This document shows, piece by piece, positions 17,021 to 32,535 of a stretch of DNA of 41,647 nt. The first letter of the stretch is position 1, and each line of letters starts with the position of its first letter. The position numbers and the translations under genes were made by a program. Where the stretch lies: contig MEDZ01000030.1 of assembly GCA_001724275.1 (NCBI GenBank), positions 1-41,647 of the forward strand. The letters run 5' to 3'. The notes under the pieces were generated by a model. That model did no database searches and was not told the origin of the DNA. It saw only the letters and a program-made list of their open reading frames with translations. Source of the DNA: Gemmatimonadetes bacterium SCN 70-22. GTDB taxonomy: Bacteria > Gemmatimonadota > Gemmatimonadetes > Gemmatimonadales > Gemmatimonadaceae.

Positions 17021-17911
17021 CTAGTCTCCCTTCTTCCGGGCGGCCTTCTTCGCCGCCGGCTTCTTGTCGTTAGCCGCCTCGGACTTGGGCGCAGCCTGCT
17101 TCGCCGCCGCCTTCGCCTTGGGCGCGCTCTTGGTGGCACCCGTGGTCGCGCCCATCGTGGCGCCCGCCGTGGCGCCCTTCGCCGCCGCCTTCGCCGCCGC
17201 CTTCGGCTTCGCCGCCTTGGCCGGCTTCGCCGCCTTGGCCGCCTTGGCCGCCGGCGCCGCTTCCTTCTCCGCGATCGGGGCCAGCGTGTGGCCAATGGCC
17301 GTCGCCTCGATCAGCAGCACGTCCGACCACAGGATGTGGTAGGCCGACGCGTCGCCGAAGGGGAGCACGTGCACGTTCGGGAGGTTCCGCCCGCTCAGGT
17401 GCACGTTCTGCTTCACGCCGTCGGTGAGGATCAGGACCTTCTGGCCGTCCGCGCCCACCCGCTCGACGAGCGCCTTGACGGTCCGGGTACGCGGCTCGGT
17501 GTAGTTGAAGGCGTCGATCACGTAGATCGCCCCCTCGCTGGCCCGCGCGTTGAGCGCGCTCTTGCGCGCCAGCGCCTTCACCTTGCGCGGCACGTCCTCG
17601 GAGTAGTTCCGGTCGCCGTGCGGGCCGAAGACGGTCCCACCGCCCGGCCAGTTCGGGGCGCGCGTCGACCCCTGGCGGGCCCGCCCGGTCCCCTTCTGCT
17701 TCCACGGCTTCTGGTTGCCGCCCACCACCAGCCCGCGCGTCTTGGTGTACGCGAGGCCGAGGCGCTGGTTGGCCAGGTACGCCTTCACCACCTGGTGCAT
17801 CACCGGCATGTTGACCGTGCCGTCGAACGTGGCCGACGGGAGGGTCACGCGCTCACGCGCCGTGCCTAACGCGGTAAACGCCGCGGCGTCTAAGGTCGTC
17901 TGTTCGGACAT
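17021..17911 (-). CDS. rplD: 50S ribosomal protein L4 with Ala/Lys-rich C-terminal tail
   Basis: L4 is an early assembly protein and, in E. coli, the regulator of the S10 operon. Core: [33 protein letters not shown] at about 68-100, the exit tunnel loop, and [17 protein letters not shown]. The canonical protein (about 205-215 residues) ends near residue 215. It is followed by about 80 residues of low complexity: [15 protein letters not shown], then [16 protein letters not shown], then a Lys-rich end. GCG-TTA-GGC encodes Ala-Leu-Gly near the N-terminus. The ATG has AGGGG six bases upstream. Confidence 0.96.
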   Translation of the reverse strand: MSEQTTLDAAAFTALGTARERVTLPSATFDGTVNMPVMHQVVKAYLANQRLGLAYTKTRGLVVGGNQKPWKQKGTGRARQGSTRAPNWPGGGTVFGPHGDRNYSEDVPRKVKALARKSALNARASEGAIYVIDAFNYTEPRTRTVKALVERVGADGQKVLILTDGVKQNVHLSGRNLPNVHVLPFGDASAYHILWSDVLLIEATAIGHTLAPIAEKEAAPAAKAAKAAKPAKAAKPKAAAKAAAKGATAGATMGATTGATKSAPKAKAAAKQAAPKSEAANDKKPAAKKAARKKGD

Positions 17912-17914
17912 GGC

Positions 17915-18601
17915 TTACCCCTGCTTGCGCACGAGCACGATGCCGTTGGTCGGCCCGGCAATCGCGCCTCGGATGTAGATCAGGTGCCGCTCGGTGTCGA
18001 TCTTCTCGACGCGCAGGTTCACCTGGGTGTGCCGGTCCGTCCCGTAGTGCCCGGGCATCTTCTTCCCCTTGATGACGCGCGAGGGGTCGGTGCCGGGCGA
18101 GATGGAGCCGGGCTTGCGGTGCTTCGTGTTGCCGTGCGTGTTGGGGCCGCCGCCGAAGCCGTAGCGCTTCACCACGCCCTGGAAACCGCGCCCCTTCGTC
18201 GTCCCGGTGACCTTCACCAGCTCGCCGACCGTGAAGATCGTCGCGTCGATGGTGTCACCCGCCTTGTACGCGGGGAGCTCACTCCCCTTCGGCGCATCGT
18301 CCAGCCGGAAGGCGCGCAGCACGCGCGGCGGCGCCGAGAGCCCCGCCTTCGCCGCGTGGCCCACCTCGGCCCGGTTCGCACGACGACCACGCGGATCCCG
18401 CTCGCCCTTCTTCGACTCCCGACGCACCCGCTGCGAGCCGTAGCCCAGCTGCACAGCGCGATAGCCGCTCTTGTCCATCTCGTTCTCGAGCACCTGCACC
18501 ACCGGGTTCGGCTTCGCCTCCACCACGGTGCACGGGATCTGCTGTCCCTGCTCGTTGAAGATCTGGGTCATCCCCAGCTTCCTGCCAATGATGCCTAACA
18601 T
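17915..18601 (-). CDS. rplC: 50S ribosomal protein L3
   Basis: L3 reaches the peptidyl transferase centre through a long loop. The 228-residue protein starts [20 protein letters not shown] and contains the signature [22 protein letters not shown] with [37 protein letters not shown] lies just upstream of the ATG. The second codon is TTA, again in ATG-TTA-GGC. Confidence 0.98.
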   Translation of the reverse strand: MLGIIGRKLGMTQIFNEQGQQIPCTVVEAKPNPVVQVLENEMDKSGYRAVQLGYGSQRVRRESKKGERDPRGRRANRAEVGHAAKAGLSAPPRVLRAFRLDDAPKGSELPAYKAGDTIDATIFTVGELVKVTGTTKGRGFQGVVKRYGFGGGPNTHGNTKHRKPGSISPGTDPSRVIKGKKMPGHYGTDRHTQVNLRVEKIDTERHLIYIRGAIAGPTNGIVLVRKQG

Positions 18602-18676
18602 GTCTTCCTCTCGTGAAGTCGCGGTCCGGGCGGCCAGTCGGCGCGCCGCGTTGGGATGACCGTTGGACTTGGATGC

Positions 18677-18711
18677 CGGACGGGGAACGGGAGACGGGAG
18701 ACGGGAGGGGA
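18677..18711 (-). repeat. Intercistronic repeat tract between rpsJ and rplC
   Basis: Plus strand GGACGGGGAACGGGAGACGG then GAGACGGGAGGGG: tandem GGGAGAC-type units. In mRNA sense it is the pyrimidine arm; a degenerate purine-rich partner follows the rpsJ stop (18725-18749). Confidence 0.75.
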
Positions 18712-18749
18712 ATCGCCCACTCCGATCTCGGGCCTCGGGTCACTCGTCC

Positions 18750-19058
18750 TCAGTTCACCTTGATCTCGACGTCCACGCCGGCCGGAAGATCCAGCTTGGT
18801 GAGCGCGTCCACCGTCTGCGCGCGCGAATCGAGGATGTCGATCACGCGCATGTGCGTCTTCAGCTCGAACTGCTCCCGCGACTTCTTGTCGACGTGCGGC
18901 GACCGCAGCACGGTCCAGCGGCGCGTCTTGGTCGGCAGCGGGATCGGCCCCGACACCTGCGCGCCCGTCTTCTCGGCGGTGCGCACGATGTCCCCCGCGG
19001 CCTGGTCGATCACCGCGTGGTCGAAGGCCTTCAAGCGAATGCGAATACGTCCAGCCAT
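18750..19058 (-). CDS. rpsJ: 30S ribosomal protein S10 (NusE)
   Basis: S10 is both a 30S head protein and the antitermination factor NusE that pairs with NusB and NusG. The 102-residue protein reads [20 protein letters not shown], then [34 protein letters not shown], the family signature. No Shine-Dalgarno is apparent before the ATG. In many genomes rpsJ follows tuf, as here, and opens the S10 operon. Confidence 0.98.
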   Translation of the reverse strand: MAGRIRIRLKAFDHAVIDQAAGDIVRTAEKTGAQVSGPIPLPTKTRRWTVLRSPHVDKKSREQFELKTHMRVIDILDSRAQTVDALTKLDLPAGVDVEIKVN

Positions 19059-19073
19059 ATCGATCGAGTAGTT

Positions 19074-19154
19074 AGAAGACGAGAGGACGAGAAGACGGGA
19101 ACCGATGGGCGACGAACCATCTCGTCTTCCCGGCGTCCCGTCTTCCCGTCGTCT
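19074..19154 (-). repeat. Inverted repeat filling the tuf-rpsJ gap
   Basis: Left arm of AGAAGACG/AGAGGACG units (19074-19102) and right arm TCTCGTCTTCCC...CGTCTTCCCGTCGTCT (19119-19154) are complementary in an imperfect way. The element lies between the tuf stop and the rpsJ start and could fold as an intercistronic hairpin. Confidence 0.8.
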
Positions 19155-19158
19155 GCAT

Positions 19159-20361
<1,203 letters not shown>

Positions 20362-20418
20362 TGCAGCGTTTCCTGGTGGTGTGGAGGTGCCCCGAACGGG
20401 GAGAGTCGCGCCGGGATT

Positions 20419-20450
20419 CCCTCCCGTCTCCCGTCTCCCGTTTCCCGTCT
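20419..20450 (-). repeat. Intercistronic repeat tract between fusA and tuf
   Basis: Plus strand CCCTCCCGTCTCCCGTCTCC followed by CGTTTCCCGTCT. In mRNA sense it is a purine-rich run of GGGAGAC units starting a few bases after the fusA stop. The matching pyrimidine arm near tuf is weak or missing. Confidence 0.8.
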
Positions 20451-20452
20451 GC

Positions 20453-22570
<2,118 letters not shown>

Positions 22571-23010
22571 TGGTGTCTTCTAGGCGTTAGGCGGCGTGGT
22601 ATCCCACGCACGGCCGAATCTCACATCAGCAAAAATGCGGGTGGACCATGGCGCTCCTTCAGGCAGGAGCCGGTATCCATCCGCTGCCGCCGGGTACACC
22701 CGCCACTGCTGCACGAGTGGGGACCCATGGCGCGCCAGGCCATCCCGGCCTGACGTCGAATTGTCCTGCGTTGCTTTTCGGGAACCCGGCATCGCATCGA
22801 TGCCGCGCCGGTTTCCTGCACCCCCGCGACGTCGCGGGCCCATAAGTGCCGACTCGCAGTTCGTCGGCTTCGCTCGGCTGGACCAGCACCCCGTAGGGCC
22901 CGCTTCAGCCGCACCCCGCACCCAACGGAAGATCCGCCGCGTATCGGGAGCCGAGGAATCTGGTCGGGCGGGAAGCGAAAGTCAATGCGCGAGTTAGCCC
23001 GACTTTCCCG
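22571..23010 (-). other. 440-base gene-free leader region upstream of fusA
   Basis: No convincing gene is seen. It holds a perfect 16-base palindrome CCCGCGACGTCGCGGG (22823-22838), a GCGTTAGGC word (22584-22592), and an imperfect hairpin around GGCTCC...GGAGCGCC (about 22640-22676). A TTGACT (22981-22986, minus strand) resembles a -35 element, but a matching -10 is poor. A promoter plus structured leader for fusA-tuf-S10 is expected here. Confidence 0.4.
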
Positions 23011-24204
23011 TCAGCGCGCTATCCCCACCACGTAGCGCAGCCAATCACCCGCCCGCGGCAGGTGCCGGAACGCCCGCAGCACCCCCCCCTCCCGCCTGCT
23101 CGGGTCGACGTTCTCCGGCGCCATGTCGTCCAGCAGCCACGGACGCGCGCTCCCGTGCCCCGAGCGCGCCGGCTGGATCGCCGCCGTCCACAACGTCCGA
23201 CGCAACCACTGCGACGGGCACCGCTCCGGCGAGGGAAACATCTCCCGGGCGGCGTGCCGCTCGCACATCCCCCGAAAGCTCGTCGTCACCGAGCGCCCCA
23301 ACCGCTCCATCACCTCCGCCGGCACCTCCGCCCCCACCAGCTGGCCGGCCAGCCGGAACGTCCAGTAGCTGACCGACTCGGCCCGGTATCGACGCGCCAG
23401 CCCCTCGAACCGCGCCCAGTCGATCCCCGCATCGATCAGCGCAATCATGTCCCGAAACGCCCGCCACGCCCCGAACAGCAGCATGTGCGACCACGCGTAA
23501 TGAATGCAGGTGTGAAGGAGGAGGAGCTCGCGCGTGGGGACCGACGCCGTCCCGGCGCCGATGCGCACCGTCTCCCCCTCCCGGAACAGCTCCGCCGCGC
23601 CGAGCCCGAAGGGATTCCCCTCCACCATCAGCTCCCGATGCAGCTCCAGGCGCGTGTCCAACCCGCGTTCGTCCACGAGCGGCGGATAGTGATGGTGCCG
23701 CTCGTAGCGCTCGAGGGGGTACGCGCCCGCGTCCCATCGCCACCCCACCTCCTGGAGCGCCGCGAAGGCGGCGTCCCCTTCCCGCTCCGGAACCACGAGG
23801 TCCACGTCGCCCATCGGCCGATCGGCGAACGAGCCGTACACCGTGACCGCCAGCGCCCCCCCCTTGAGCAGGAGCACCGGGATGCCGCGCGCGTTCAGGT
23901 GCGCAAGCGTGGCCCCGATGCGCTCGCCCAGATAGCCGGCCGAGAAGTCGGCGATCATCGCCATCCGTTCGAACGACGAGCGTACCTCCGGCGGCATCGA
24001 CGGCGGCACGTCCGCCTTCACGCGACGCCACACGATCGCCGTCGCGCGCTCCCGATCGGCCATCTCCAGCAGGCGCCCCCAGTTCACCTCCCCACCGCGT
24101 GCCAGCGCGGCCAGCTCCCGGTCGGTCGCCGACGACCCTGCCGCCAGCACGAGAAGGCGAGCTTCGGGAGACAGCCGGTCGAGCAGGCGCGGGGTGGAGG
24201 TCAT
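23011..24204 (-). CDS. Nucleotidyltransferase family protein (NTP_transf_5-like)
   Basis: This 397-residue protein has the nucleotidyltransferase core LLLKGGALAVTVYGSFADRP at 111-130 and MGDVDLVV at 131-138, with the two metal-binding aspartates at 133 and 135. The rest is helical, with HYAWSHMLLFGAW in the middle, as in the family often listed as nucleotidyltransferase family protein (PF14907). Members recur in lasso peptide and other RiPP gene clusters, where their role is mostly unproven. The ATG at 24204 follows the permease stop by two bases; a longer frame overlapping the permease is rejected. It is the last gene of the cassette. Confidence 0.85.
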   Translation of the reverse strand: MTSTPRLLDRLSPEARLLVLAAGSSATDRELAALARGGEVNWGRLLEMADRERATAIVWRRVKADVPPSMPPEVRSSFERMAMIADFSAGYLGERIGATLAHLNARGIPVLLLKGGALAVTVYGSFADRPMGDVDLVVPEREGDAAFAALQEVGWRWDAGAYPLERYERHHHYPPLVDERGLDTRLELHRELMVEGNPFGLGAAELFREGETVRIGAGTASVPTRELLLLHTCIHYAWSHMLLFGAWRAFRDMIALIDAGIDWARFEGLARRYRAESVSYWTFRLAGQLVGAEVPAEVMERLGRSVTTSFRGMCERHAAREMFPSPERCPSQWLRRTLWTAAIQPARSGHGSARPWLLDDMAPENVDPSRREGGVLRAFRHLPRAGDWLRYVVGIAR

Positions 24205-24206
24205 CG

Positions 24207-25013
24207 TCAGTACTGCGAGAGGGTCCCGCGCCGGCGCGCATGTGCCAGCGCCAGCGTCATCGCCAGGATCCCCAGCGACAGCAGGCACCCGGCAAAGGCC
24301 GCCAGCATCAGGACGTCATCCTTCAGCTGCGGAAGCGCGCGCCCCTCGAGCACCGCCTGCCGGATCGCCCGCAACCCGTACGTCATCGGGACGAACTCCG
24401 AAACGGTGTACACCCACGACGGGATCACGCTCGTCGGCCAATATACGCCGCCAAGGAACCCCGAGGTGGCGATGACCAGCTGCGGGATGGAGAGCGTCGT
24501 CCGGAAGGCGACCATGAGCCCCGTCGCCACGAGGGCGATCCCGAAATGCGCCACGGCCAGGAGCGCCACCACGAGCGCGACCTCGGGGAGCCGCGCGGCC
24601 GACATGTTCACCCCGAGGATCGCCGCCAGGGCGAGCATGATCGCACCGCGGACGACGGTGAACAGGACCGGATACGCCACCAACCCGACGAGGATCGTGG
24701 GGGTCCCCACGGGGGCGCCCAGCAGCGCCTCGAAAAAGCCGTTGTTGATGTCGCCCGACACCTGGGTCGGGAGCGAGTCCACGCACATCACCACGAACGA
24801 CATCACCACGAAGCCGACGATGAGAAAGGCGAAGAAATCCTTCCCCTCGGCCTGGATCGTGGGCCCCATCATCGGCTGCAATGCGCGGGCGACGAAGAAC
24901 ACGGGGACGACGGTGACCAGCGACGTCACCAGCGCCTGGATGAAGCGCACCCGATAGCTCGATGCGGTCAGGAACGACGCCCTGAGCAGCGCCGCGATCG
25001 CCCGGAAGTTCAC
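24207..25013 (-). CDS. ABC-2 type transporter permease
   Basis: This 268-residue integral membrane protein has about six hydrophobic stretches (near 24-44, 60-80, 105-135, 145-170, 177-195 and 235-257), the layout of ABC-2 export permeases. The GTG start overlaps the ATPase stop in a GTGA, so it is translationally coupled to its partner. The pair probably exports a peptide or other small product made by the cassette; the substrate is not known. The longer upstream open frame is a shadow of the ATPase gene. Confidence 0.88.
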   Translation of the reverse strand: MNFRAIAALLRASFLTASSYRVRFIQALVTSLVTVVPVFFVARALQPMMGPTIQAEGKDFFAFLIVGFVVMSFVVMCVDSLPTQVSGDINNGFFEALLGAPVGTPTILVGLVAYPVLFTVVRGAIMLALAAILGVNMSAARLPEVALVVALLAVAHFGIALVATGLMVAFRTTLSIPQLVIATSGFLGGVYWPTSVIPSWVYTVSEFVPMTYGLRAIRQAVLEGRALPQLKDDVLMLAAFAGCLLSLGILAMTLALAHARRRGTLSQY

Positions 25014-26047
25014 GCGCCCTCCCGCGAGCGCCGGACGACCCGGTCGATGAGCGCCGCCAGCGAGACGGGAACACGCTCCAACGCCGCGACGGGGATCCCG
25101 TGGGTGACGAGCTGGGCGAGCAGCGCTGCCGCGCCCTCCGCCCCTCCGCGAATCTCCAACGCCACCGGGTGCCACCCCTCGAGCTCACGCAGGGCGACCG
25201 GGGCGGACTCGAAGTCCCCCTCGTCGCCCGCCACGGCATGCGTGGCGAAGAGCGGATGTCCGGGCTGCGTGGTCCACGCCACGTACCGGTTCCCTGCAAG
25301 CTCCTGCGCCAGCTCCGACGCCACCCCCAGCGCCAGGAGCCGCCCCCCGTCCAGGACGGCAACCCGGTGACACAGGTCGAAGGCCTCCTCGGCGCTATGG
25401 GTGGCGATGATCACGGCGCACTGCCGGCGCTCGGCCAGCTCCTCGCGGAGGAATCGGCGGAAGCTGCGCGCCGAGATGGGGTCGAGGCTGCGCGTCGGCT
25501 CGTCGAGGAGGAGGACGCGAGGGTCCGCGAGCAGGGCCCGCGCGATCAGGAGACGCTGCATCATCCCCGACGAGAACTGTCCCACGAGCTTGCTCGCCGT
25601 GTCGCGCAGGTCCACCACGCCGAGCACGTCGTCGACCCTCGCGGCGATGTCGCCGGCGGGAACGCGCCACAGCCGGGCGAAGAGCTCGAGGTTCTCCCGC
25701 GCCGTGAGCCGCCAGTAGAGGCTCCGCTCGCTGGCGATCACCGGGACCACGAGGGCACGCGCCCGCTCGGGCTCGGCCGCCACGTCGACCCCCTCGACCA
25801 GCGCCTCCCCCGCATCGGGGGTGATGAAGGTGGCGAGCATCTTGAGCAGCGTCGTCTTGCCGGCGCCGTTGGGGCCGAGGAGGCCGAAGAACTCGCCGCG
25901 CCCGACATCGAAGCTCACCCCGTCCACGCTGGTGATCCAGCGCTTCTCGAACGGGCGCCGGAACGTCGCCCCCCACCCGCGGCGCACCGGGAAGCGCTTG
26001 GTGAGCGCTCGCACGCAGACGCTGGCGTCCGTCGCCGACGGCGCCAT
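25010..26047 (-). CDS. ABC transporter ATP-binding protein
   Basis: The 345-residue protein is the ATPase of an ABC-2 exporter. Walker A is GPNGAGKTT (58-66), signature FSSGMMQRLLIARALL, Walker B VLLLDEPTRSLD, and H-loop ATHS. The region where a Q-loop glutamine is expected reads IASERSLYWRLTARENL, a pattern common in export ATPases of the polysaccharide and drug type. After the ATPase core it has about 90 extra residues. The ATG lies two bases after the TAG of the B2 gene, the TAG itself being inside a GCGTTAGGC word. Works with the downstream permease. Confidence 0.92.
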   Translation of the reverse strand: MAPSATDASVCVRALTKRFPVRRGWGATFRRPFEKRWITSVDGVSFDVGRGEFFGLLGPNGAGKTTLLKMLATFITPDAGEALVEGVDVAAEPERARALVVPVIASERSLYWRLTARENLELFARLWRVPAGDIAARVDDVLGVVDLRDTASKLVGQFSSGMMQRLLIARALLADPRVLLLDEPTRSLDPISARSFRRFLREELAERRQCAVIIATHSAEEAFDLCHRVAVLDGGRLLALGVASELAQELAGNRYVAWTTQPGHPLFATHAVAGDEGDFESAPVALRELEGWHPVALEIRGGAEGAAALLAQLVTHGIPVAALERVPVSLAALIDRVVRRSREGA

Positions 26048-26049
26048 GC

Positions 26050-26502
26050 CTAACGCTTGCCGCCGCCGTGCGCCGTGGCCAGCAGCTCGAAGCCACGCAC
26101 GTGCGCCCGCGAATCGCCCACGATCTCGCCCGAGAACTCGACCCAGGCGTGCGCGGCGATGCGCGCGTCGTCAGGACGCACGCCGATGCGGACGATCGCG
26201 CCGGCGATCCCCTCGCGCTCGAGGAGCGTGGTGATCGCCAGCGAGCGCGCCAGGCACTGCGGACGGGTGAGGCCGTGCAGCGCGACCCGGCGCACGGCGT
26301 CGCCGATCTCCCTCGCGCGTGGCAGCTGGCGGGGATCCGCCGTCCCCCCGGACGCCGGATGGCCGGCACTCCAGTCGTCGAGCAAGGCGCCGGTCGGGCG
26401 GCGGCGCAGCGCCCACTGCGCTTGCCAGAGCGACCACTGCGCCGCCAGCAGGTCGCGCCATTCGCGCGCCGAGAGCGTCAGGAGCTTACGGACGAGTCGC
26501 AT
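26050..26502 (-). CDS. Lasso peptide biosynthesis B2-type leader peptidase
   Basis: This 150-residue protein matches the transglutaminase-like B2 proteases of lasso peptide clusters (PF13471 type), which cut the leader from the precursor. The expected Cys-His-Asp triad is present: Cys83 in LTRPQCLARSLA, His118 in AAHAWVE and Asp130 in GEIVGDS, with the family's characteristic spacing (35 and 12). The N-terminal about 60 residues are a helical, Trp-rich segment. Its 5' end overlaps the PqqD-like gene by 17 bases, implying coupled translation of recognition protein and protease. No cyclase (asparagine synthetase-like C protein) is in the window. Confidence 0.85.
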   Translation of the reverse strand: MRLVRKLLTLSAREWRDLLAAQWSLWQAQWALRRRPTGALLDDWSAGHPASGGTADPRQLPRAREIGDAVRRVALHGLTRPQCLARSLAITTLLEREGIAGAIVRIGVRPDDARIAAHAWVEFSGEIVGDSRAHVRGFELLATAHGGGKR

Positions 26503-26806
26503 CGGAGGCGTCGTCCTCCGGGCGCGGCGGTGTCACGAGTCCGTTGGCGGCGAGCTGTTCCAGGAACCGCCGGGCATCGCCCCGGACCACCTCGGCACTG
26601 ACGTCGGAGTAGTCGGCCACCAGGGCGGCGCAGAGCTCGTCGAACGTCCGGGTCGCCGGGGGGAGGAGCTCCCAGATGCGGGCACCGACGGTGTTCACGC
26701 CGAAGTAGACCTCGCTGGTCGTCGAGAACAGGACTCCTCCCTCGGGAAGGGCCCGGAAGATCGCGGACTCCGATGGCCTCGGCAGCAACCTGTCAGTACT
26801 CGACAC
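26486..26806 (-). CDS. PqqD-family RiPP recognition protein (lasso B1-like)
   Basis: About 106 residues of PqqD/RRE type, which bind the leader of a ribosomally made peptide. Seen: GGVLFSTTSEVYFGVNTVGARIWELL in the first half, then FDELCAALVADYSDVSAEVVRGDARRFLEQLAANGLV, the typical helical C-terminal half. GTG starts at 26809 and 26806; GGGAGG lies four and seven bases upstream respectively, so I prefer 26806. It opens a five-gene block read in one direction, beginning 284 bases after the rpsG terminator. Confidence 0.82.
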   Translation of the reverse strand: MSSTDRLLPRPSESAIFRALPEGGVLFSTTSEVYFGVNTVGARIWELLPPATRTFDELCAALVADYSDVSAEVVRGDARRFLEQLAANGLVTPPRPEDDASDATRP

Positions 26807-26809
26807 CAC

Positions 26810-27093
26810 AACGCCTCCCGACTCGAATGGACACCGCGACTACGACTCACCGGCGCGTGCATCGGTCACACGCACCGACGTGGCAGGCACGGCCGGTTCG
26901 ACGGCCCGGCAACGCGTTGGGCACCCGTCGCCCCCACCACTCCTTCCCACGCCCCAGTGCAGATTTGGTGCCCCGCCTTCCGGGATCCAGGCGCCCGTGC
27001 GATCCCGGAGGGGGGCGGCACCACCGGCGGAAATCTCGACACGCGGGGTGACAGCGTGCAAGCGCCCCACAGGGAATGCCGCGCCAAAACGAC
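26810..27093 (-). other. Gene-free region upstream of the PqqD-like gene
   Basis: No convincing gene. A weak GTG open frame (26840-27070) encodes 76 residues but has third-position GC well below the neighbours, and no leader motif or ribosome binding site. The promoter of the cassette and, if it exists here, the missing precursor gene would be in this stretch. Confidence 0.4.
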
Positions 27094-27119
27094 AGCGGGC
27101 GGCCCGAAGGCCGCCCGCT
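27086..27119 (-). terminator. Rho-independent terminator after rpsG
   Basis: Perfect 11-bp stem AGCGGGCGGCC/GGCCGCCCGCT (27094-27119); on the minus strand the loop is TTCG (UUCG, closed by C-G), an exceptionally stable tetraloop. Four bases after the stem is TTTT (27086-27089). It lies 22 bases past the rpsG stop and separates the ribosomal genes from the RiPP cassette. Confidence 0.88.
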
Positions 27120-27140
27120 ACGCCACATCCCGAAATGAGC

Positions 27141-27607
27141 CTACCAGCGGTAGTGCGCGAAAGCCTTGTTGGCCTCGGCCATGCGGTGGGTGTCTTCCTT
27201 CTTCTTGACCGCGTTGCCTTCGCCCTTCGAGGCGGCGATGACCTCGGCGGCGAGCTTCTCGGCCATCGACTTCTCGTTGCGATCGCGCGAGTAGCTGATG
27301 AGCCAGCGCATGGCCAGGGCCGTGCGGCGCTCGGGGCGCACTTCGACCGGGACCTGGTAGGTGGCGCCGCCGACGCGGCGCGACTTGACCTCGATGACCG
27401 GCTTGAGGTTCGCCAGCGCCTGCTTGAAGACGTTCACGCCCGGCTGGCTCGTCTTGGACTCGACGATGTCCATGGCCCCGTAGAAGAGGCGCTCGGCGTT
27501 GGACTTCTTCCCTTCGAACATCAGGGAGTTGATGAACTTCGAGACAGTCTGGCTGTCATAGCGCGCATCCGCGAGAACGGGACGCTTCACCGACTTCTTA
27601 CGGCGGC

Positions 27608-27611
<4 letters not shown>
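27141..27611 (-). CDS. rpsG: 30S ribosomal protein S7
   Basis: S7 organises the 30S head and is the translational repressor of the str operon in E. coli. The 156-residue protein has the N-terminal [29 protein letters not shown] and [24 protein letters not shown], the signature. The GTG start overlaps the rpsL stop (GTGA), so the pair is coupled. A strong terminator follows and fusA is not next: the cassette intervenes. Confidence 0.97.
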
Positions 27612-28012
<401 letters not shown>

Positions 28013-28080
28013 CCAGAACCAGTTCGTGAATCGACTTCTACGTGGATCGCCCCGTATGGGCGGCACGGAACAGAACGATG

Positions 28081-28109
28081 AAATTAGAGGCCCCGACTCG
28101 CGGAAGCAA
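28081..28109 (-). promoter_or_regulatory. Candidate rpsL promoter
   Basis: On the minus strand TTGCTT (28104-28109) and TAATTT (28081-28086) are 17 bases apart. The -35 is fair, the -10 only partial. Its position between the rpoC terminator and rpsL makes sense for restarting transcription of the str genes. Sequence-only call. Confidence 0.35.
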
Positions 28110-28162
28110 GGTGCATGCCCCACACGAGCCGGGCCGTCGCCCCCGAACCCCTCCCCTGACGA

Positions 28163-28191
28163 AGACGCCCGGGCACGAGGCCCGGGCGTCT
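28163..28191 (-). terminator. Hairpin terminator after rpoC
   Basis: Perfect 12-bp stem AGACGCCCGGGC (28163-28174) with GCCCGGGCGTCT (28180-28191), loop of five bases, 30 bases past the rpoC stop. On the minus strand it is followed by TCGTC, so the U-tract is weak; it may be partial or rho-assisted. Confidence 0.65.
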
Positions 28192-28221
28192 CGCCCATGA
28201 ACACGGTCCCGCAGGCGCGGG

Positions 28222-32532
<4,311 letters not shown>

Positions 32533-32535
32533 GGG

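Noticed and set aside
22621-22728. 35-residue Cys-containing frame MGPHSCSSGG... in the fusA leader
   Set aside because: It has an ATG and three cysteines but no ribosome binding site, and another frame across the same bases is equally open. It overlaps hairpin-like sequence, so a structured leader is more likely.
26840-27070. 76-residue minus-strand frame upstream of the PqqD-like gene as a lasso precursor
   Set aside because: Third-position GC is low compared with real genes here, no YxxP leader motif or Thr at -2 before a core Gly is seen, and there is no ribosome binding site. A plausible core cannot be defined.
23011-27093. Mobile element carrying the RiPP cassette
   Set aside because: No transposase, integrase, terminal inverted repeats or target duplications were seen, and composition is like the neighbours. 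Horizontal origin remains possible but is not shown.
28013-28204. Longer N-terminus for S12 (open frame to 28204)
   Set aside because: S12 homology starts exactly at [10 protein letters not shown] (28012), and the upstream frame crosses the rpoC terminator.
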